Notes: generated by a model from the sequence alone, not told the origin. 64,000 nt of DNA from JANQPX01 sp041398025 (GCA_041398025.1 JAWKVM010000035.1:1-64000), one strand, 5' to 3'. Counted from the stretch's first letter, positions 26,775 through 35,352 are shown. Translations and numbers: made by a program.

Positions 26775-28376
26775 ATGCTGCGCACCAAACTTCTACTCGC
26801 CATCGCCACCTCCCTCGCCGTGGTCTTCACCATGGCCGCTCTCCTGTACTGGGGGCCCGGGCAGATGGCGCGTCAGCTCGATCGGAGCCTGCTCGCCCAC
26901 GGGCAGACCGAGGGCTATCTCCGCCTCTCGGGCGACACCTATCGTCATTTCTGGCAGCTTGCCGATCGGCTCATTGCTGCGAAGACGGAAGAACGGGACG
27001 GGCATTCGACGAGCCGCGAGCGCATTCGCGAACAGCTCGAGATGCTGGAGCGTCTGATCATCGAGGAGCTCGGCTTTCTTGGCGGCAGCGAGCCGCAGGA
27101 ACATCAGGAGCTGCTGCGCGTCAGGCAGCTCGCCGACGCGATCGCGGCAAGCGTCGTCGCGTTCAACCATGTGCGCGAGCAGGAGGCCGGCACGCCCGGG
27201 CGGGCGGAACAGCTCGATCTGCTCAGTCGGAAGATCGACCGCGACTTCGCCGGGTTGATCGACGAGGCGATCGCCGACGAGCGCGAAGAGACCCTGGAGG
27301 CCGACGAGCGCGTTCGGCGCATGGCGTCTTGGCTGGGATCGTCGGCGGCAGTCCTGTCGATCCTTGGCGCCCTGCTGGTGGGCGGTCTCGGCTGCTGGCT
27401 GCTGCGCAGCATCAGCGGCCCGATCGAGCAGCTGCTGCTGGGCACGCAGCGCATCGCGTCCGGCGATCTCGGCCATCGCATCCGGCTGCAGGGACGGGAC
27501 GAGCTCGCCCATCTCGCGAGCAGCTTCAACGGCATGGCCGAGGACCTCGAGCATCAGCGCTCAGCGCTGATGCAGGCGCAGGCCGGGCTGGAGGAGAAGG
27601 TTCGGGAGCGCACCCGCGAGCTGGAGCAGGCCAATCTCACCCTGAAGCGCCTGGACGAGGTGCGGCGGCGCATGTTCGCCGACATCAGCCACGAGCTCAG
27701 AACGCCGCTCACCATCATCAGCGGCGAAGCGGAAGTCACCCTGCGCAGCAAGGACGCCGGCGAGGCGGGCTATCGCACCGCGCTCGGACGCATCGTCGAT
27801 CTGACCGGACAGGTCGCGCGGCTGGTCGACGACCTGATGGTGCTGGCGCGTTCGGACACCGCCGAGCTGCAGGTCCGAAGGCGGCCCGTTGTCGCGATCG
27901 AGGTCGTGCGCGACGCGCTCGAAGACCTGCGGGCGCTTGCCGGCAGCAAGGAGATCGAGGTCCGGCTGCACATGCCGGATGAGCTGGATGCTGCGATCGA
28001 CGCCGATGCGAGCCGGATCGCCCAGCTCCTCCTGATCCTGGTCGACAATGCCTGCCGCTACAGCGAGGCGGGCACCCGGATCGATCTTTCGCTACGACAG
28101 GAGGGAGGCGAGGTGCTCATCCGCGTCACCGATCAGGGCATCGGCATTCCAGCCGCCGACCTCGGTGCGGTGTTTGACCGCTACTTCAGGGGCGAGCGCG
28201 CGCGCCATCTGGCGCAGAGGGGTGCCGGCCTCGGCCTGCACGTCGCCAAGACCATCGCCGAGGCCCATGGCGGACGCCTGCTGATCGACAGCGTGCCGGA
28301 TGTCGGCACCACGGTCACGCTCGCTCTGCCGCTCCATCAACCTGGCGGGAACGGTGATGCGCATTCTTCTGATTGA
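26775..28376 (+). CDS. membrane sensor histidine kinase (HAMP, HisKA, HATPase)
   Basis: A 533-residue sensor. Membrane segment at about residues 6-26, a helical periplasmic region of about 160 residues, a second segment at about 188-212, then HAMP (IEQLLLGTQRIASGDLGHRI), a short coiled coil, and HisKA with the phosphorylated His306 in FADISHELRTPLTI. The ATPase domain shows the N box VDNACRY, the D box TDQGIGIP and the G box GAGLGLHVAK. The signal is unknown. The downstream response regulator overlaps its last 20 bases. The start MLRTKLLLAIATSL leads straight into the first helix. Confidence 0.92.
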   Translation: MLRTKLLLAIATSLAVVFTMAALLYWGPGQMARQLDRSLLAHGQTEGYLRLSGDTYRHFWQLADRLIAAKTEERDGHSTSRERIREQLEMLERLIIEELGFLGGSEPQEHQELLRVRQLADAIAASVVAFNHVREQEAGTPGRAEQLDLLSRKIDRDFAGLIDEAIADEREETLEADERVRRMASWLGSSAAVLSILGALLVGGLGCWLLRSISGPIEQLLLGTQRIASGDLGHRIRLQGRDELAHLASSFNGMAEDLEHQRSALMQAQAGLEEKVRERTRELEQANLTLKRLDEVRRRMFADISHELRTPLTIISGEAEVTLRSKDAGEAGYRTALGRIVDLTGQVARLVDDLMVLARSDTAELQVRRRPVVAIEVVRDALEDLRALAGSKEIEVRLHMPDELDAAIDADASRIAQLLLILVDNACRYSEAGTRIDLSLRQEGGEVLIRVTDQGIGIPAADLGAVFDRYFRGERARHLAQRGAGLGLHVAKTIAEAHGGRLLIDSVPDVGTTVTLALPLHQPGGNGDAHSSD

Positions 28377-29034
28377 GGACGACGAGCGGATCGTCGAGTT
28401 CGTCAGGCGCGGCCTCCAGGCCGAGGGCTACCGGGTGACCGTGACCGGCGATGGCGCGCGCGCCCGGGATCTCGCCGCCCATGACGGCTGGAGCGTGATC
28501 ATCCTCGACATCATGCTGCCGGGCCATGACGGCCGCGATCTCTGCCGGGCGATGCGCGAGGCGGGCATCGTCACGCCGATCCTCATGCTCACGGCCCTCG
28601 ACAGCCTCGACGACCGGGTCGCCGGCCTCCGTCTCGGTGCCGACGACTATCTGGCCAAGCCCTTTTCCTTCGCCGAGCTGCTGGCCCGGATCGAGGCGCT
28701 GATCAGACGCGCGGGCCGCTATCAGGCGACCGATCCGATCAGCAAGATCGACGATCTCTCGATCGACCGCGAGCGCAAGCAGGTGAGGCGGGGCGCGCGC
28801 GCGATCGAGCTGACGCCCAGGGAATTTGCCCTGCTCGACTGCCTGCTCGCCGAGCCGGGCAAGGTGTTCAGCCGCACCATGATCCTCGAGCGTGTCTGGG
28901 GCTACACCAGCGACCCGCTGACCAATGTCGTCGAGGTCTATATCCGCCAGCTCAGGAAGAAGATCGACATCGATGGCGACGAGCCGCTGATTCTGACCGT
29001 TCGCGGCTTCGGCTATAAGATCCGCGACGCCTGA
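28357..29034 (+). CDS. OmpR/PhoB-family response regulator
   Basis: A 225-residue DNA-binding regulator. The receiver domain has the acidic pair in LLIEDDERI, phospho-acceptor Asp51 in VIILDIMLPGHDG, Thr in LMLTALDS and Lys in YLAKPFSF. The C-terminal winged helix runs from about residue 128 (IELTPREFALLDCLL through VVEVYIRQLRKKID to TVRGFGYKI). ATG at 28357 overlaps the kinase gene by 20 bases, with GCGGGAA just before, so the two are co-translated. The target is probably its own promoter (repeats at 26724). A terminator follows at 29137. Confidence 0.93.
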   Translation: MRILLIEDDERIVEFVRRGLQAEGYRVTVTGDGARARDLAAHDGWSVIILDIMLPGHDGRDLCRAMREAGIVTPILMLTALDSLDDRVAGLRLGADDYLAKPFSFAELLARIEALIRRAGRYQATDPISKIDDLSIDRERKQVRRGARAIELTPREFALLDCLLAEPGKVFSRTMILERVWGYTSDPLTNVVEVYIRQLRKKIDIDGDEPLILTVRGFGYKIRDA

Positions 29035-29136
29035 TTTAACCGGACACTCATGTGATTTTCATCCTGGGAAAGCCCGTGTTTTGCTATAAAAATCATGCAC
29101 CTAGGATTTGATCTCCCAAGTGCCCGATTGAGTCTC

Positions 29137-29174
29137 GACGCTCCGTGATCTTCGGGTCCGGAGCGTCCTTTTTT
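29137..29174 (+). terminator. intrinsic terminator of the two-component operon
   Basis: GACGCTCCG (29137-29145) pairs with CGGAGCGTC (29159-29167) across a 13-base loop. C and six T residues follow (29169-29174). It lies about 100 bases after the response-regulator stop on the same strand. Confidence 0.85.
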
Positions 29175-29282
29175 GCGCAAGAGAATGGCATCGGAGAAGG
29201 CCGCCTGGCTCGATGGAACCGGCGGCCTTTCCCCTTTCGGCTCGCAAGTCAATGCGGCGCCGCGCGAGCCCCGTGACGGAGA

Positions 29283-29708
29283 TTATTTCACGTTGAACAC
29301 GGCCTTCTGGCTGTCGCTGGTGGTGCCGGGAACCTGGAGCGTGAAGCTGCCGGGGCGGATGGTGACGAAGGAGATCGACATGGTGCCTTCGTCGTCGAAC
29401 TCCAGGCTGTCGACGCCGAGCGGGCGCACTTCCAGATCGTTGACCACGATCTCGTCGATCCAGACATTGCGGAAGAAGTCGGGACCGACGAGGGCGATCT
29501 CGGCCGAGCCGTCCGCCTCGATCTCGATCTCGTAATATTTGCCCGACATCAGCTCATAGGGCGCCGAGGTCAAAGGCTGGCCGGAAGAGAGCTTGATCGG
29601 CTCCAGTTCCTCGGCGCCACCGGTCAGAAGGCCCGCTTGCGCGAGAACCTGGCCGGAGGCGAGTGCGGTCGCCGTGGCGAGCGTCAGAGCAATCAGAGTC
29701 TTGTGCAT
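29283..29708 (-). CDS. exported 141-residue protein in a PQQ-associated operon, unknown
   Basis: A clear signal peptide (MHKTLIALTLATATALASGQVLAQ) is followed by about 117 residues of predicted beta structure, e.g. YYEIEIEADGSAEIALVG and FTLQVPGTTSDSQKAVFNVK. The mature part has no Cys or His, so a metal site is unlikely. The overall look is of a small cupredoxin-like or immunoglobulin-like beta sandwich, but I do not recognise a named family. AAGGACAAGAAACC precedes the ATG. It is the last gene of a three-gene operon, 36 bases after the beta-propeller gene, so probably works in the periplasm with the PQQ alcohol-oxidation system. Confidence 0.75.
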   Translation of the reverse strand: MHKTLIALTLATATALASGQVLAQAGLLTGGAEELEPIKLSSGQPLTSAPYELMSGKYYEIEIEADGSAEIALVGPDFFRNVWIDEIVVNDLEVRPLGVDSLEFDDEGTMSISFVTIRPGSFTLQVPGTTSDSQKAVFNVK

Positions 29709-29744
29709 GGTTTCTTGTCCTTGTTGATCGTGCGTGCAGGCGGA

Positions 29745-30707
29745 TCAGTCCTTGACCGCCACGCCCCAGGGGAAGCGGCCGACGGCGACCGATTTGGTGA
29801 CCTTGCCCGCGTCGACGTCGATCACCGAGATGTCGTTGGAGACGCCATTGGTGGCATACAGCATCTTTTCATCAGGTGAAAAGGCGAGCTGCCACACGCG
29901 CTGGCCGACCAGCAGGTAGTCCAGGACCTCGTAGGTCCGGCCATCGACCACGGCGACCCGGTTGGACGGTCCGAGCGCCACATAGGCCTTGGAGCGATCG
30001 GACATGATGCGCACGCCCACCGGCTGGATCGCCTCGGGCGGCACGCCCGGGATCGCGAAGGTGATCTTGTGGACGACGTCCCGCGCGGCGTCGTCGATCA
30101 CCGAGACGGTGCCGCCGATCTCGGCGCTGACCCAGATCTGCTCGCCGTCGGCGGTGTACTGGGCGAAGCGCGGCCGCTGGTCGACCAGGACGTTGTCGGT
30201 GATCTCATGAGTCCCGGTGTCGATGAAATGCGCCATGTTGGTGGTCTCGGAGGTGTTGACCACGGTCGTGCCGTCCGGGCTCACCCCCATGCCTTCGGGC
30301 TCGACGCCGACCGGAATCTCGCTCGCCACCGTGCCGCTCTCGATATCGACCACGGTCACCAGATTGTCGTCCTCGTTGGCGACGTAGATGGTCTTGCCGT
30401 CCGGCGAGATGACCATGAGCTCGGGATCGGGGCCTGACGGCATGCTGTCAACGATCTCGAAGGTCTCGGTGTCCATCACCTCGATGGTGTCGTCATCCGA
30501 GGCGCAGATGTAGAGGTGCCTGCCGTCCTTGCCGAGCTCGATGCCGCGCGGGCGCTGGCCGACCGGCACCTCCTTGATCAGCTCGAGCGTGTCGCCGTCG
30601 ACGATGCTGATCGAATTGCCCTTCTCGTTGGAGACGAAGATCGTGCGCGCCTCGGCCGTCGAAGCGAGCAGGAGCGCCAGAAGGGCCGGCGCGGTCACGG
30701 TTTTCAT
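29745..30707 (-). CDS. PQQ-dependent catabolism-associated beta-propeller protein
   Basis: A 320-residue periplasmic protein with a signal peptide (MKTVTAPALLALLLASTAEA). It is built from about seven YVTN-type repeats, each with a core such as ISPDGKTIYVANEDDNLVTVVDIESGT. It matches the family known as PQQ-dependent catabolism-associated beta-propeller (TIGR03866 type), which travels with quinoprotein alcohol dehydrogenases. Its exact role there is not settled. It lies 24 bases after the binding-protein gene and 36 before the 141-residue protein. Confidence 0.87.
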   Translation of the reverse strand: MKTVTAPALLALLLASTAEARTIFVSNEKGNSISIVDGDTLELIKEVPVGQRPRGIELGKDGRHLYICASDDDTIEVMDTETFEIVDSMPSGPDPELMVISPDGKTIYVANEDDNLVTVVDIESGTVASEIPVGVEPEGMGVSPDGTTVVNTSETTNMAHFIDTGTHEITDNVLVDQRPRFAQYTADGEQIWVSAEIGGTVSVIDDAARDVVHKITFAIPGVPPEAIQPVGVRIMSDRSKAYVALGPSNRVAVVDGRTYEVLDYLLVGQRVWQLAFSPDEKMLYATNGVSNDISVIDVDAGKVTKSVAVGRFPWGVAVKD

Positions 30708-30731
30708 TCGGGCGTCCCTCCCATCATTGGG

Positions 30732-31982
30732 TCAGTTGAGCGCACAGGTCGACTCGGGCTGATCGAAGCCGAGCGTGTCGAGCGGCGTCCTCTGGTGCAG
30801 AAACTCCTCCTGGGGCGACACCGAGACCAGCATGCGCGGCGCCACCAGGAGCACCGGCTGGCGCATCTGCTGGTTCCAGGTGCGAAAGGTCAGGCCCTCG
30901 CCCTTGAACGCCGCGATCTCGAACTGATCGCTCACCAGATAGTCATGCAGCGCCTTCGCATCCGCGCTGTTGGTGCGCGTGACCGCCTCGCCGACCGTGC
31001 GCACCGCCAGCCAGGCGGCGTAGTCCTTCTCGGTCATCCAGCGTCCGGCGCTGTCCTCGAACCGCCCCTGCATCTGGGTGCCGCCCCATTGCTCGTGGGA
31101 GCGATGCCAGGCGGTCGGCATCAGCCCGTGGGTGCCGGTGACCGGGTCGGCGTCCCAGGTGCGGTAGGGAAGGTACTCGCCGAAGACATCGCTTTCGTCG
31201 GCCACGACGATGACGTCGTGCGCGGCGGCGTTCTGGGTGAACACCGGCATCTGTGTCTGGATCTGCACATGGCCGCTGTCGGTGCGCCTCGCCGTGGCCT
31301 CGTATTCGTAGGCACGGGTCTCGACGATTTTGGCGCCGAACTTGGTCGCGGAGCGCTCGAGCGCCGCCTTCATCAGCAGGTCGGGCCCGGCGGTGCCGTG
31401 GATCAGGAGCCAGTTCCGCCAGCGCTTCCAGGCGAGATACTGCGCAAGCGCATCCGCCTTCATCGCCCGGCTCGGAACGATGTGGAAGAGATTGGCGCGG
31501 CAGTCGTCGGTGCGCAGCCTGTCGTCTTCGGCGCCGACATTGAAGATCAGCGCATCCTCGGCTTCGGGCAGATCGGCGATCGCAAGGATCGTGTCGGCGG
31601 GCGCATCGACGACGAGGATCGCCTTGCCCCGACCGAGAACGTCGCGCGCCGCTTCGACCGGATCGCCCTCCATCGGCACGCTGACATCGTCGAGCCGATA
31701 GTCGTGACCGAGAAAGCCGCCGGTGGTCTGATTGTCCTTCTGGCCGAGCCGGGCGCCGGCCAGCCCCTCGTCCGGAATCTCGACCGGATCGAGGAGCGAC
31801 AAGGGCGCGAGGCGCTCGACATCCTGGGCAAGATAGACGATCTCGACGGCGAGCTTCTCGTCGGCCCGGGCAGGCATCGAGGGCGCGGTCGCGATGAGGC
31901 TGACGAGGCCGAGAATGGCCAGCCGGTCCAAGTGCAATCCTGTAGCTCCCCGATCATGACGTGTCTCAGGTTTCTTCGGCAT
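30732..31982 (-). CDS. PQQ-dependent alcohol dehydrogenase system substrate-binding protein
   Basis: A 416-residue exported protein with a long N region and a hydrophobic core (LAILGLVSLIATAPSMPARA). It resembles type I periplasmic binding proteins (LivJ-like): AILVVDAPADTILAIAD, WRNWLLIHGTAGPDLLMKAALE, VIVVADESDVFGEYLPYRTWD. It fits the family of ABC binding proteins tied to PQQ-dependent alcohol dehydrogenase (TIGR03863 type). The matching ATPase and permease, and the quinoprotein itself, are not in the window. It is the first gene of the three-gene operon, divergent from the HupE/UreJ genes; the 287-base gap between them holds their promoters. Confidence 0.85.
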   Translation of the reverse strand: MPKKPETRHDRGATGLHLDRLAILGLVSLIATAPSMPARADEKLAVEIVYLAQDVERLAPLSLLDPVEIPDEGLAGARLGQKDNQTTGGFLGHDYRLDDVSVPMEGDPVEAARDVLGRGKAILVVDAPADTILAIADLPEAEDALIFNVGAEDDRLRTDDCRANLFHIVPSRAMKADALAQYLAWKRWRNWLLIHGTAGPDLLMKAALERSATKFGAKIVETRAYEYEATARRTDSGHVQIQTQMPVFTQNAAAHDVIVVADESDVFGEYLPYRTWDADPVTGTHGLMPTAWHRSHEQWGGTQMQGRFEDSAGRWMTEKDYAAWLAVRTVGEAVTRTNSADAKALHDYLVSDQFEIAAFKGEGLTFRTWNQQMRQPVLLVAPRMLVSVSPQEEFLHQRTPLDTLGFDQPESTCALN

Positions 31983-32269
31983 CTATCGGATTCGACCGAC
32001 GCCGATCAACGCTGCAGCGGCGGGTCGCTGACGCTTTCGGCCAATCTTAATCAGCCACTCATCAATTCCTCATCTTGCGGGGCGGAGACGTGCGCTACCG
32101 TGCCCTCATGCTCCCTGCGCAGGACACAAACGCCGACGTTCAACGATCGTTGCGTGCCATGGCGTGAGAGGACCTGCGGCCATTGCGAGATCGGAAGGCT
32201 TGGGGCAACGTTACGCGCAGACTGACCCCATCATCCAACGGCCCGCCCTTTGCAGAAGGATCGACTGAA

Positions 32270-32863
32270 ATGACACGACATCGCCGCCTTGGCACTTTCG
32301 TCCTGCTGCTCGCCGGCCTGATCGCGACACCTGCCCTGGCCCATGAGGGCGGCGGCGCGGTCGGCGGCTTTCTCAGCGGCTTCTCCCACCCGATCTTCGG
32401 CTGGGACCATGTGGTCGCGATGGTTGCCGTCGGTCTGTGGGGCGCCTTTCTGGGATCGCCCGCGATCTGGATCCTGCCGGTCGTCTTCCCCCTGGTCATG
32501 GCGCTCGGAGGCGCGCTTGGCGTGGTCGGCATGCCTCTACCGGCGGTGGAAACCGGCATCGCGGCGTCGGCCGTGGTGCTCGGCCTGCTGGTCGCCTTCA
32601 AGGCCCGTCCGCCGCTCTGGGCGGCCGCCATCGTGGTCGGCGCCTTCGCGATCTTTCACGGCCATGCCCATGGCACCGAGCTGCCCGCAGCGGCGAACCC
32701 GCTGACCTATGCGGTCGGATTCGTGATCGCCACCGGTCTGCTGCATCTTTGCGGCATCGCCTTCGGCCTGCTGGTCCGCTGGCCGGCCGGCAAGGTCGCG
32801 GTGCAGGCGGGCGGCGGCGCCATTGCCCTTGCCGGCCTTGCCTTTCTCACGGGCCTTGCGTGA
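32270..32863 (+). CDS. HupE/UreJ-family membrane protein (1)
   Basis: A 197-residue inner-membrane protein with a signal-like N terminus ending in TPALAHEGGG, so the mature protein starts with a His. Family motifs are FSHPIFGWDHVVAMVAVGLWG (HPxxGxDHxxxM) and AIFHGHAHGTELP (HGHAHG), both likely metal ligands; six membrane spans. Relatives carry nickel or cobalt, and some are suspected of other metals. AGAAGGA lies 9 bases before the ATG. The next gene overlaps by 4 bases. Placed divergent from PQQ-associated genes, its metal may not be nickel; this is inference. Confidence 0.85.
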   Translation: MTRHRRLGTFVLLLAGLIATPALAHEGGGAVGGFLSGFSHPIFGWDHVVAMVAVGLWGAFLGSPAIWILPVVFPLVMALGGALGVVGMPLPAVETGIAASAVVLGLLVAFKARPPLWAAAIVVGAFAIFHGHAHGTELPAAANPLTYAVGFVIATGLLHLCGIAFGLLVRWPAGKVAVQAGGGAIALAGLAFLTGLA

Positions 32864-33450
32864 TCCTTCGGGCAGCGTGCCTCGCCGTCGTCGCCCTTCT
32901 GACACCGGGACACGCCCTGGCCCACGGCACGATCACGGGCACGAGCGACTTCTATGATGGCGTGTTCCATCCGCTTACCGTGCCGGCACATCTGCTGGCG
33001 CTTTTGGGCCTCGGCCTCTGGCTGGGCCAGCATCGGCCCCGGGAGCTCGAACGGGCGATCATCGGCTTCGCTGTTTCGCTGATCATCGGCAGCGCCCTCG
33101 GCATGATCGGATCGGTGGGCGAGATCACACCGATCCTGCTGGCCGCGGCCCTGGCGCTCGGCCTCCTGGTTGCGGCCGAGCGTCATCTTGCCTGGCTTGG
33201 CGCCGCCGTGATCGCGGCGGGCGTCGGCTTGCTCGTCGGCGCCGATTCGGCGCCCGACGGTGCGAACGCCTTGCAGGCCCGGATCATCACGCTGGCAGGC
33301 ACCTTCATCGGCGCTCATCTCCTGCTGTTGAACCTCATGGCCATCGTGTCGTTGAGCGAACGGGCCTGGAGCAGGATCGCCGTCCGTATCACGGGCTCCT
33401 GGGTCGCCGCGATCACGATCCTGGTGCTGGCCCTCAATTTCCAGCGCTGA
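32860..33450 (+). CDS. HupE/UreJ-2-type membrane protein (2)
   Basis: A 196-residue protein starting at GTG 32860, which overlaps the stop of the previous gene (GTGA), so translation is coupled. It has a signal-like start ending GHALAHGTITG, then VFHPLTVPAHLLALLGLGLWLGQ, a variant of the HP...H motif. Later FIGAHLLLLNLMAIV contains another conserved His. Six or seven hydrophobic segments. It fits the more distant HupE/UreJ_2 group. Together with the first protein it may form a two-subunit channel. Confidence 0.78.
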   Translation: MILRAACLAVVALLTPGHALAHGTITGTSDFYDGVFHPLTVPAHLLALLGLGLWLGQHRPRELERAIIGFAVSLIIGSALGMIGSVGEITPILLAAALALGLLVAAERHLAWLGAAVIAAGVGLLVGADSAPDGANALQARIITLAGTFIGAHLLLLNLMAIVSLSERAWSRIAVRITGSWVAAITILVLALNFQR

Positions 33451-33616
33451 CCGGATCGATCGCCCGCGACGGCGCCGGTATCGGCCACCGACGCCATTCC
33501 GAACACTGTCCCCGCCGGCCGAAGCCTCTCGCACTTGACCGGAAAAGACCTCTCCCATATCCAGGCGACATCGGTCTTGGCGTGATTGACCAGCTCAGCG
33601 AAAGAAGAGGCTGCCG

Positions 33617-34192
33617 ATGCTCAGGGTTCTTGTCATTCTCACGAGCTGCGTCCTGGCGACGCCAGCCTTTGCCGCCGGGGTCGGCGGAACGGGCGGTTTT
33701 GCCAGCGGCTTCCTGCATCCGATCCTGGGCTTCGACCATCTGCTCGCCATGATCGCCGTCGGCCTGCTCTCCGTTCAGATCGGCGGCCGCGCCATCTGGA
33801 CCGTGCCGCTGGCCTTCGTGCTGTTCCTGGGCGTCGGCGGCGTCCTTGGTCTGGTCGGCATCCCCTTGCCCGAGGTCGAGGGCGCCATTTCGATCTCGGT
33901 GCTGGCGCTCGGCCTTGCGATCGCGTTTCAGACGAGACTGCCGATCTGGCTCGCCATGGCCTTCGTGGGCTTCTTCGCGATTTTCCACGGCCACGCCCAT
34001 GGCGAGGAGATCCCGACGCTCGCCGATCCCTGGACCTTCGTCGCCGGCTTCATGCTGGCCAGCGCGCTCTTGCACCTGACCGGCGTCGGCCTCGGCCTGC
34101 TCGGCGGCCGGCCGCAGCTGCGGGCGCATTTCGGATCGGGCTGCGCCGGCATCGGCGTCCATCTCCTGCTGCTGACCTACGGGATCGTCTAG
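33617..34192 (+). CDS. HupE/UreJ-family membrane protein (3)
   Basis: A 191-residue homologue of the first HupE-like protein: signal-like start (MLRVLVILTSCVLATPAFA), FLHPILGFDHLLAMIAVGLLS, and AIFHGHAHGEEIP. The two match closely along their length (for example VGLLSVQIGGRAIWTVPLAFVLF against VGLWGAFLGSPAIWILPVVFPLV), so they arose by duplication. AAGAGG precedes the ATG. It lies 166 bases after the second gene on the same strand, with no terminator seen between. Confidence 0.85.
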   Translation: MLRVLVILTSCVLATPAFAAGVGGTGGFASGFLHPILGFDHLLAMIAVGLLSVQIGGRAIWTVPLAFVLFLGVGGVLGLVGIPLPEVEGAISISVLALGLAIAFQTRLPIWLAMAFVGFFAIFHGHAHGEEIPTLADPWTFVAGFMLASALLHLTGVGLGLLGGRPQLRAHFGSGCAGIGVHLLLLTYGIV

Positions 34193-34210
34193 GGCGGGAT
34201 CGTCTAGGGC
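34181..34210. repeat. tandem duplication of a 15-base stop-codon segment
   Basis: GGGATCGTCTAGGGC occurs twice in direct succession (34181-34195 and 34196-34210). The first copy contains the stop codon of the third HupE-like gene, the second contains the stop codon (reverse strand) of the convergent PCuAC-like gene. Confidence 0.9.
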
Positions 34211-34650
34211 CGGATCGTGACCGGCAGGGCCTTGGTGCCGAGCGGCCCGAAATCGAGGTCGATCTGCAGCGCGTTCGTGTCGGGTGCCAGGCCTTCGATC
34301 AGAACCTGGTAGTCAGGCGGCGCCAGATATTCGACCTGTCCCGGCTCCAGGCGAAGAAGGTCGATCGGATCGGCGATCTCCCAGCCGAGGAAATGCCAGA
34401 TCCGGGAGATGATCACGCGCTCGGCGCTGGACGCAGCGGCGCCGCGCAGCGTGGCCGCGTAGGCCCCGACATTGTGAATCTCGAACGCGATCTCGGCGCT
34501 GTCCCCGCCGAGACGCTGCGCACCGACGAAGGTCAGGAGAATCGGCTCGCCATGACCTTCGGCATGGGACCAGGCATCGTTCGTCGTCGCGACAAGCGCG
34601 ATCAGGATCAGCAGAAGACGGCAGGTCCCTGAAGATCCGACATCGGCCAT
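34204..34650 (-). CDS. PCuAC-like periplasmic protein
   Basis: A 148-residue exported protein: signal peptide (CRLLLILIALVATTNDAWS), then a His-rich start SHAEGHGEP, then a beta-rich domain. AEIAFEIHNVGAYAATLRGA, LRLEPGQVEYLAPPDYQVLIEGL and GPLGTKALPVTI resemble the PCu(A)C copper-chaperone fold. The His/Met ligands of true PCuAC proteins (H-M...H-x-M) are missing; the mature part has no Met. It may bind metal through its N-terminal histidines or not bind copper at all. GAGG precedes the ATG. It converges with the HupE-like genes; a shared metal-delivery role is inference. Confidence 0.65.
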   Translation of the reverse strand: MADVGSSGTCRLLLILIALVATTNDAWSHAEGHGEPILLTFVGAQRLGGDSAEIAFEIHNVGAYAATLRGAAASSAERVIISRIWHFLGWEIADPIDLLRLEPGQVEYLAPPDYQVLIEGLAPDTNALQIDLDFGPLGTKALPVTIRP

Positions 34651-34965
34651 CGTCCTCAAGAGCTTCGTCAGCAGCAACCTCCGCCATCGGGGTGGTCTGG
34701 TGAGACGCCAAGTCTCCGGCCAAGCTCTACTACGGATCAAGCGCCGGGAGTAGATGGGCAGCAACAGGCACGCGCTTGCCCCTCTCCAGCAAACGATTTA
34801 CGCGCCTGCATCCGCTGACGCTGCCTTGCGATGCGCGCGTTCGGTCGGGTCGGGCGATGAGCGCAGACGAACTGGGGTCGGAAACCGTCCCGAGTCAGAC
34901 CGGCTGACCGGGACGGCGCAGGGTTCCGCCTTCCATGAGAACGTGTCTTGAGAAAAAAAGTTCGA
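34651..34965. other. intergenic region, nothing recognised
   Basis: About 315 bases upstream of the PCuAC-like gene and downstream of the 128-residue gene, which share a strand. No gene-like frame and no terminator with a T run was seen. Confidence 0.4.
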
Positions 34966-35352
34966 TCAGCAGTCGACGAAGCTGGGATGCTGCGCGTCGA
35001 CCTGCTCACGCAAGGTCATGTGCAGGCCTTCCCGTGCGGGCGCGGCCACGCCCTTGCAGCAGTTGTAGAAGCCGAAGGCGCAACCGAAATGGTCCTCCAG
35101 AATTTTGCGGGGAATGTCCGGCGCCAGAAGGCGTGCGAACTGTGCGCCCTCGTCTGAATTCGGATCGAGTGTCAGCATGGCGCGGTCCTGCCGATCGCGC
35201 ATCTTCTCGACCAATTCCCTCACCTTGGCGTAGCCGAGCGGCAGATCGCTGTGGAAGGCGCTGATGAAGGCCTGCCCCAGCTGGTCCTCGGAGGCCGTGC
35301 CGACAGACACGCCCTGGGCTTCGAGATGGCGATGAATGGATGGATAGGACAT
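34966..35352 (-). CDS. 128-residue cytoplasmic protein with C-terminal cysteines, unknown
   Basis: No signal peptide or membrane segment. The N-terminal two thirds look helical (YAKVRELVEKMRDRQDRAML). The C-terminal part contains four cysteines, in FGCAFGFYNCCKGVA and in the very last residue of HPSFVDC, which could hold a metal or disulfides. TTGGAG sits about 8 bases before the ATG. I do not recognise the family. It lies at the left edge of the iron island, divergent from the first receptor, so it may share its regulation. Confidence 0.65.
   Translation of the reverse strand: MSYPSIHRHLEAQGVSVGTASEDQLGQAFISAFHSDLPLGYAKVRELVEKMRDRQDRAMLTLDPNSDEGAQFARLLAPDIPRKILEDHFGCAFGFYNCCKGVAAPAREGLHMTLREQVDAQHPSFVDC

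Noticed and set aside
31983..32269. Cobalamin or nickel riboswitch before the HupE-like genes
   Set aside because: Searched by eye for a B12 box and for paired stems; nothing like either was seen in the leader.
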